Positions 3,842-6,931 of a DNA stretch of 6,931 nt are shown piece by piece. The stretch covers positions 1-6,931 of the forward strand of contig DXZV01000050.1 in the NCBI GenBank assembly GCA_019419485.1, written 5' to 3'. The stretch comes from Collinsella sp. (GTDB lineage Bacteria; Actinomycetota; Coriobacteriia; Coriobacteriales; Coriobacteriaceae). Position 1 is the stretch's first letter. Every line of letters starts with the position of its first letter. A model generated the notes under the pieces. It made no database searches. It saw only the letters and a list, made by a program, of their open reading frames with translations, and had not been told where the DNA came from. Both the position numbers and the translations under genes were made by a program.

Positions 3842-5224
3842 ATGGCAGACACCGCATCTAAGCACATTGACATGACCACCGGCTCGCTATGGCGCAATAT
3901 TCCCCTGTTCGCCTTCCCCGTGGCCGCCACGAGCATCTTGGAGCAGCTGTCGAACCTCATCGCCACGGTCATCATCGGTAACTTCTCGGGCGACCAGGGA
4001 ACCCTCGCCATGGCGGCGGTCGGCTCCAATGTTCCGCTTACCAGTCTTATGCTCAACCTTTTTATTGGCATGTCGCTTGGCTCCAACGTGGTCATCGCCA
4101 ACGCTATCGGCCGCAACGATCAGAACATGGTCAAACGCGCCGTCCATACCTCGATTTTAATGGCGCTCGTGGGCTTTGTCGTCATCGCACTGGGCGAGAT
4201 CTTTGCCGAGCCCATGCTCGCTGCGCTCAACGTGCCTGCCGAGACCATGCCGCTCGCTTCGCTCTACCTGCGCGTCTTTTTGCTCAGCATGCCCTCGATC
4301 TTGCTCTACAACTTTGAGGCCGCGATCTTCCGCTCCGTCGGCATCACCCGCATGCCGCTGCAGGCGCTCGCCGTGTCCACCGTCCTCAACATTGGCCTGG
4401 ACCTCATCTTTGTCCCCGTACTCCACTGGGGCGTCGCGGGCGTCGCCATCGCCACCGCCATCGCCTACACCGTCAGCGCCGCTACGCTCTTTATCCGCCT
4501 GCTCAAGACCGACTCCGTCGTCCGCGTCACCCCACGCGACTTAGGCTTAGACCCCGTCGCCCTCAAGCGCATCGTCAAGATCGGCCTGCCCGCCGGCATC
4601 CAAAGCGCTGTCTTTGCCGTCGCCAACATCATCATCCAGTCCGCCATCAACAGCTTGGGCACCGAGGTCATGGCGGCATCGAGCGCTGCCATGAGCCTGG
4701 AGTACGTGTGCTACAACCTGCTCAACAGCTTTAGCCAGGCCTGCACCACCTTTGTGGGACAAAACCACGGTGCCCGCCAAATCGACCGCTGCACCAAGAC
4801 GCTCAAGGTCTGCCTGATCGAAGGCGGTATCGTTGCACTCACCACGATTATCGTTATTGTCGGCCTGGGGCGCGAGATCCTATCGCTGTTCAACAGCGAT
4901 CCCAACATCGTCTCGATTGGCTATATCCGCGTGTGCTCGATCTTCCCGGCGTACGCCTTTAGCATGTTCTACGAAAACATGTCGGGCTACCTGCGCGGCT
5001 TTGGTATCTCGCTCACGCCCGCCCTCATCACCATGATCTGCGTCTGCGGCATCCGCTTCTATTGGGTGTTCTGCGTGTTCCCGCACTTCCGCACCTTTGC
5101 GAACATCATGATGGTCTACCCCATCAGCCTGGGCACCACGGCGTTCTTTATGGTCGTAGCGGTGCTACTTTGCCACCCGGCACGCACCTATCGCGCCACC
5201 CAAGCCAAAGCGACAGCCCGCTAA
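3842..5224 (+). CDS. MATE-family multidrug/sodium or proton antiporter
   Basis: This 460-residue integral membrane protein has the usual MATE length and twelve predicted helices in two six-helix halves. It starts in the family style with D-M-T-T-G-S-L-W-R-N-I-P-L-F-A-F-P (10-26). The first half contains EQLSNLIATVIIGNF and the GSNVVIANAIGR loop. The second half begins at about residue 240 with KIGLPAGIQSAVFAVANIII, followed by the hallmark SFSQACTTFVGQNHGARQ near 297-314. MATE proteins export cationic drugs, dyes or metabolites using a Na+ or H+ gradient. The substrate cannot be assigned; the sequence resembles the Gram-positive YoeA/MepA-like branch more than classical NorM, though this is a visual judgement. 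It has a weak ribosome-binding site and no clear terminator before the convergent LysR gene 27 bp downstream. Confidence 0.92.
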   Translation: MADTASKHIDMTTGSLWRNIPLFAFPVAATSILEQLSNLIATVIIGNFSGDQGTLAMAAVGSNVPLTSLMLNLFIGMSLGSNVVIANAIGRNDQNMVKRAVHTSILMALVGFVVIALGEIFAEPMLAALNVPAETMPLASLYLRVFLLSMPSILLYNFEAAIFRSVGITRMPLQALAVSTVLNIGLDLIFVPVLHWGVAGVAIATAIAYTVSAATLFIRLLKTDSVVRVTPRDLGLDPVALKRIVKIGLPAGIQSAVFAVANIIIQSAINSLGTEVMAASSAAMSLEYVCYNLLNSFSQACTTFVGQNHGARQIDRCTKTLKVCLIEGGIVALTTIIVIVGLGREILSLFNSDPNIVSIGYIRVCSIFPAYAFSMFYENMSGYLRGFGISLTPALITMICVCGIRFYWVFCVFPHFRTFANIMMVYPISLGTTAFFMVVAVLLCHPARTYRATQAKATAR

Positions 5225-5251
5225 ACACCGCACTCAACGCCATGCCAGTCA

Positions 5252-6118
5252 TTAATTGACAATATGCGAGCTCATATAGTCGATAAAGCGCCTCGTGGCG
5301 ATGGGCATGGTATCCCAGCTGCGCCAGGCGGCCACCACGTCGCGCGAGGGGGCATGCACGATGGGCCGCACACAAATATCGGCTCGCATGCCCTCCACAG
5401 TACGACGGTAGAGCATGCTCACGCCTAGGCCTTCCTCCACCATCGCCATGATGGTGTAGTCGTCGGTCACCTCGCTCGTCACGTGCGGTGACAGCCCATG
5501 CGCCGCAAATGCATCGAGCACCAGGCTCTGTTCGCCCTCATCCAGCAGCACAAACGGCTCGGACGCTAGGTCGGCGAGTGTCACCTTTTCCTTTGCCGCC
5601 AGCGGATGCGCGGCCGGCAACAATGCTACCAACTCGTCATGATAGACCACGCGCTTCTCGAGCCCCGCGGTAAATCCGCGTGCCGTAAAGCAAAAGTCAA
5701 CCACGCCATCGTGCACCCACTGGGCGTTGCGCGTGTAATCGCCCTGCTTGAGCGTAAAGTGAACGCCCGGGTGCAGGGCCCCAAAGTCGCGGATCACGCG
5801 CGGCAGCACGGTACGACTCACGTTGGTAAACGTCGCAATGCGAATGTCAGTCGACGAAAGCCCCAGCAACTCCTGACGCTTGCCCTCAAGCTCGGCCTCG
5901 GCAGTTACAATCTGGCGCAGATACGGCAGATACTGTTTGCCGTCGCGCGTAAGCGATACGCCCTGCTTACCGCGCTCGATAATCGTGGTGCCCAGCTCGC
6001 GCTCGAGCGCCTTGACGGCCTGGCTCACCGCGCTTTGCGTATAGCCCAGCTCGTCGGCCGCGCCCTTCAGACTGCCGCAATCGACCACCATACATACAAT
6101 CTGATATCGCGATGCCAT
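5252..6118 (-). CDS. LysR-type transcriptional regulator
   Basis: This 288-residue protein has the LysR length and layout. The N-terminal winged helix-turn-helix spans residues 3-60, with G-S-L-K-G-A-A-D-E-L-G-Y-T-Q-S-A-V-S-Q (15-33) as the DNA-reading helices, then ALERELGTTIIERGKQGVSLT. A linker helix (about 60-88) is followed by a periplasmic-binding-like effector domain (about 91-288) starting DIRIATFTNVSRTVLPRVI. It is a cytoplasmic, probably tetrameric, ligand-responsive regulator. Its divergence from the EamA transporter gene, 158 bp away, suggests it controls that exporter and represses itself. ATG 6118 follows GGAGG (6123-6127) by 4 bases. It also converges on the MATE gene, which could place both exporters in one response, but no shared site is visible upstream of MATE. 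Confidence 0.93.
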   Translation of the reverse strand: MASRYQIVCMVVDCGSLKGAADELGYTQSAVSQAVKALERELGTTIIERGKQGVSLTRDGKQYLPYLRQIVTAEAELEGKRQELLGLSSTDIRIATFTNVSRTVLPRVIRDFGALHPGVHFTLKQGDYTRNAQWVHDGVVDFCFTARGFTAGLEKRVVYHDELVALLPAAHPLAAKEKVTLADLASEPFVLLDEGEQSLVLDAFAAHGLSPHVTSEVTDDYTIMAMVEEGLGVSMLYRRTVEGMRADICVRPIVHAPSRDVVAAWRSWDTMPIATRRFIDYMSSHIVN

Positions 6119-6143
6119 CGTGCCTCCACATCGATGTAGCCGT

Positions 6144-6153
6144 AAAACGTTTT
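6144..6153. promoter_or_regulatory. AAAACGTTTT palindrome upstream of the LysR gene
   Basis: A perfect 10-bp palindrome lies 26 bp upstream of the LysR start codon, in the leader or promoter of the regulator. It could be an autoregulatory or unrelated operator. The size is short enough for chance in this AT-richer spacer. Confidence 0.25.
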
Positions 6154-6177
6154 GCCAGCGCTTTTTCTAGCAACATT

Positions 6178-6196
6178 AGTATTTCTTAATCATACT
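6178..6196. promoter_or_regulatory. Candidate LysR-type binding site between LysR and EamA genes
   Basis: AGTAT (6178-6182) and ATACT (6192-6196) form an inverted repeat with a 9-base spacer TTCTTAATC. Two nested T-N11-A pairs (6180/6192 and 6182/6194) fit the LysR-type box. It lies about 60 bp upstream of the regulator start and about 80 bp upstream of the transporter start, in the AT-richest part of the spacer. TACATT (6202-6207) is a possible -10 for the transporter without a consensus -35, as expected for an activated promoter. The dyad is seen; binding is inferred. Confidence 0.5.
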
Positions 6197-6276
6197 GAAG
6201 ATACATTCGCTTTACTACATCCACATCTGGGAGCAGAATCCTTTTTGCGAAACCGTTCTGTAACAAAAGGAGTCCC

Positions 6277-6931
6277 ATGGATCGCAAAAAAGCAATCGCG
6301 CTCTCATTTTCCGTTCCCGTCGCATGGGGCTTTTCGTACCCCCTCATGAAGATCGGCATGGACAGCATGAACGCCACGAGCATCGTTGCGCTGCGCTGCA
6401 TCATCGCCTTTGTGGCCTGCCTGCTGCTCTTCCACAAGCACGCGCTGCGCATCAACCGCGACCTCATGGTTCGCGCCGCCATCATCGGCGCCATCATGGC
6501 AACCGAGCTCACCTGCATGTGCTTGGGCTCCAGCCTTACCTCCGCCTCCACCGCCGGCTTTTTGCAGAGCCTGACGGTCGTGATCGTGCCGTTTGCCAAC
6601 GCCGCCCTGCTGCGCCGCGCCCCCGAGCGCAAGGTACTCATCGGCACCGCCATCGTCACCTGCGGTATGCTGCTGCTCTCGGGTGCCGACTTTACCAGCC
6701 TGAATCCCGGCGCGATCATCATGCTGCTCTCCGCTTTTGTCTATGCCGGCCATATCATTGTGGCGAAGCGCTTTGTCGAAGATGTCGACCCGCTGGCTCT
6801 GGGCGTTTGGCAGCTGGGCTTTGGTGGCCTGTTCTCGGGCATCGCCGCATTCACCTTTGGCGGTTTCACGCTTCCCAGTACGCCCAGCGAGATCGTGGTC
6901 GTCGTAGCCCTCGCGCTCATCTGCTCTGCCT
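6277..6931 (+). CDS. EamA/DMT-superfamily transporter, incomplete at window end
   Basis: The frame is open from ATG 6277 to the window edge, giving 218 residues of a family usually about 290-310 long, so the C-terminal quarter is missing. It begins MDRKKAIALSFSVPVAWGFS, with the Trp-Gly-(Phe)-Ser/Tyr-P signature of the first helix of EamA (DUF6) domains. Helices follow near 36-53, 67-87, 94-113, 120-138, 145-163 and 177-199. The first repeat ends near residue 138, with the typical helix-four motif STAGFLQSLTVVIVPFANAAL. The second repeat begins GAIIMLLSAFVYAGHIIVAKRF. Such proteins export amino acids, metabolites or drugs across the inner membrane, but the substrate is unknown. AAAAGGAG (6265-6272) lies 4 bases upstream of ATG. 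It is divergent from the LysR gene, the probable regulator. Confidence 0.92.
   Translation, partial: MDRKKAIALSFSVPVAWGFSYPLMKIGMDSMNATSIVALRCIIAFVACLLLFHKHALRINRDLMVRAAIIGAIMATELTCMCLGSSLTSASTAGFLQSLTVVIVPFANAALLRRAPERKVLIGTAIVTCGMLLLSGADFTSLNPGAIIMLLSAFVYAGHIIVAKRFVEDVDPLALGVWQLGFGGLFSGIAAFTFGGFTLPSTPSEIVVVVALALICSA

Noticed and set aside
5225..5251. Terminator between the MATE and LysR genes
   Set aside because: The 27-bp gap has no stem or T-run. If termination occurs, it is inside the opposite coding region or Rho-dependent.
5606..6139. A plus-strand reading frame opposite the LysR gene
   Set aside because: It has no start signal and no recognisable domain. The LysR helix-turn-helix on the minus strand accounts for the region.
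1..6931. CRISPR array, insertion sequence, prophage or defence island
   Set aside because: There is no regularly spaced direct repeat, transposase, integrase, nuclease or phage structural gene in the window. The only repeats are the three short palindromes and isolated dyads.

Overview
The window is GC-rich and gene-dense, with a strong bias for C- or G-ending codons (CGC, GCC, ATC, CTC) and clear AAGGAG-type ribosome-binding sites. Codon style, the many small orphan proteins, and the MATE and DMT exporters beside a LysR regulator suggest a high-GC Gram-positive gut actinobacterium of the Coriobacteriia (Collinsella-like). This assignment is inferred from overall style; no marker gene in the window proves it.

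Layout, left to right. Positions 1-253 hold no convincing gene. They contain several GC-rich inverted repeats and a strong plus-strand intrinsic terminator (195-220), so a plus-strand transcript ends here. A GNAT acetyltransferase (254-742, minus) and a 98-residue zinc-ribbon-like protein (820-1116, plus) diverge from a 9-bp perfect inverted repeat. The zinc-ribbon gene converges, across a GC-rich hairpin, on an rsmJ-type 16S rRNA methyltransferase (1166-1870, minus). Just upstream of rsmJ, on the same strand, is a 47-codon single-span membrane protein gene (1934-2077) with an excellent Shine-Dalgarno sequence. A four-helix membrane protein of unknown function (2306-2707, plus) follows and ends at a 15-bp terminator stem. 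It converges on an rlmA-type 23S rRNA guanine methyltransferase (2835-3650, minus). To the right lie a MATE efflux transporter (3842-5224, plus), a LysR-type regulator (5252-6118, minus) and, divergent from the regulator, a DMT/EamA transporter (6277 to the window end, plus, incomplete).

How the genes fit together. Two rRNA base methyltransferases lie about 1 kb apart on the same strand, but a plus-strand gene separates them, so they are not one operon. The LysR regulator and the EamA transporter form the classic divergent arrangement in which the regulator usually controls the transporter. An AGTAT-N9-ATACT dyad between them is a plausible binding site. The MATE gene converges on the regulator with only 27 bp between stop codons.

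The most unusual structure that the genes do not explain is a set of three related short palindromic elements, at 114-143, 2798-2832 and 3738-3773. They have GC-rich arms around a pyrimidine-rich core of the GTCCCT / CCTTTT type, and two of them bracket rlmA. They look like REP-type intergenic repeats. I see no CRISPR array, insertion sequence, tRNA, rRNA, defence system or prophage module.
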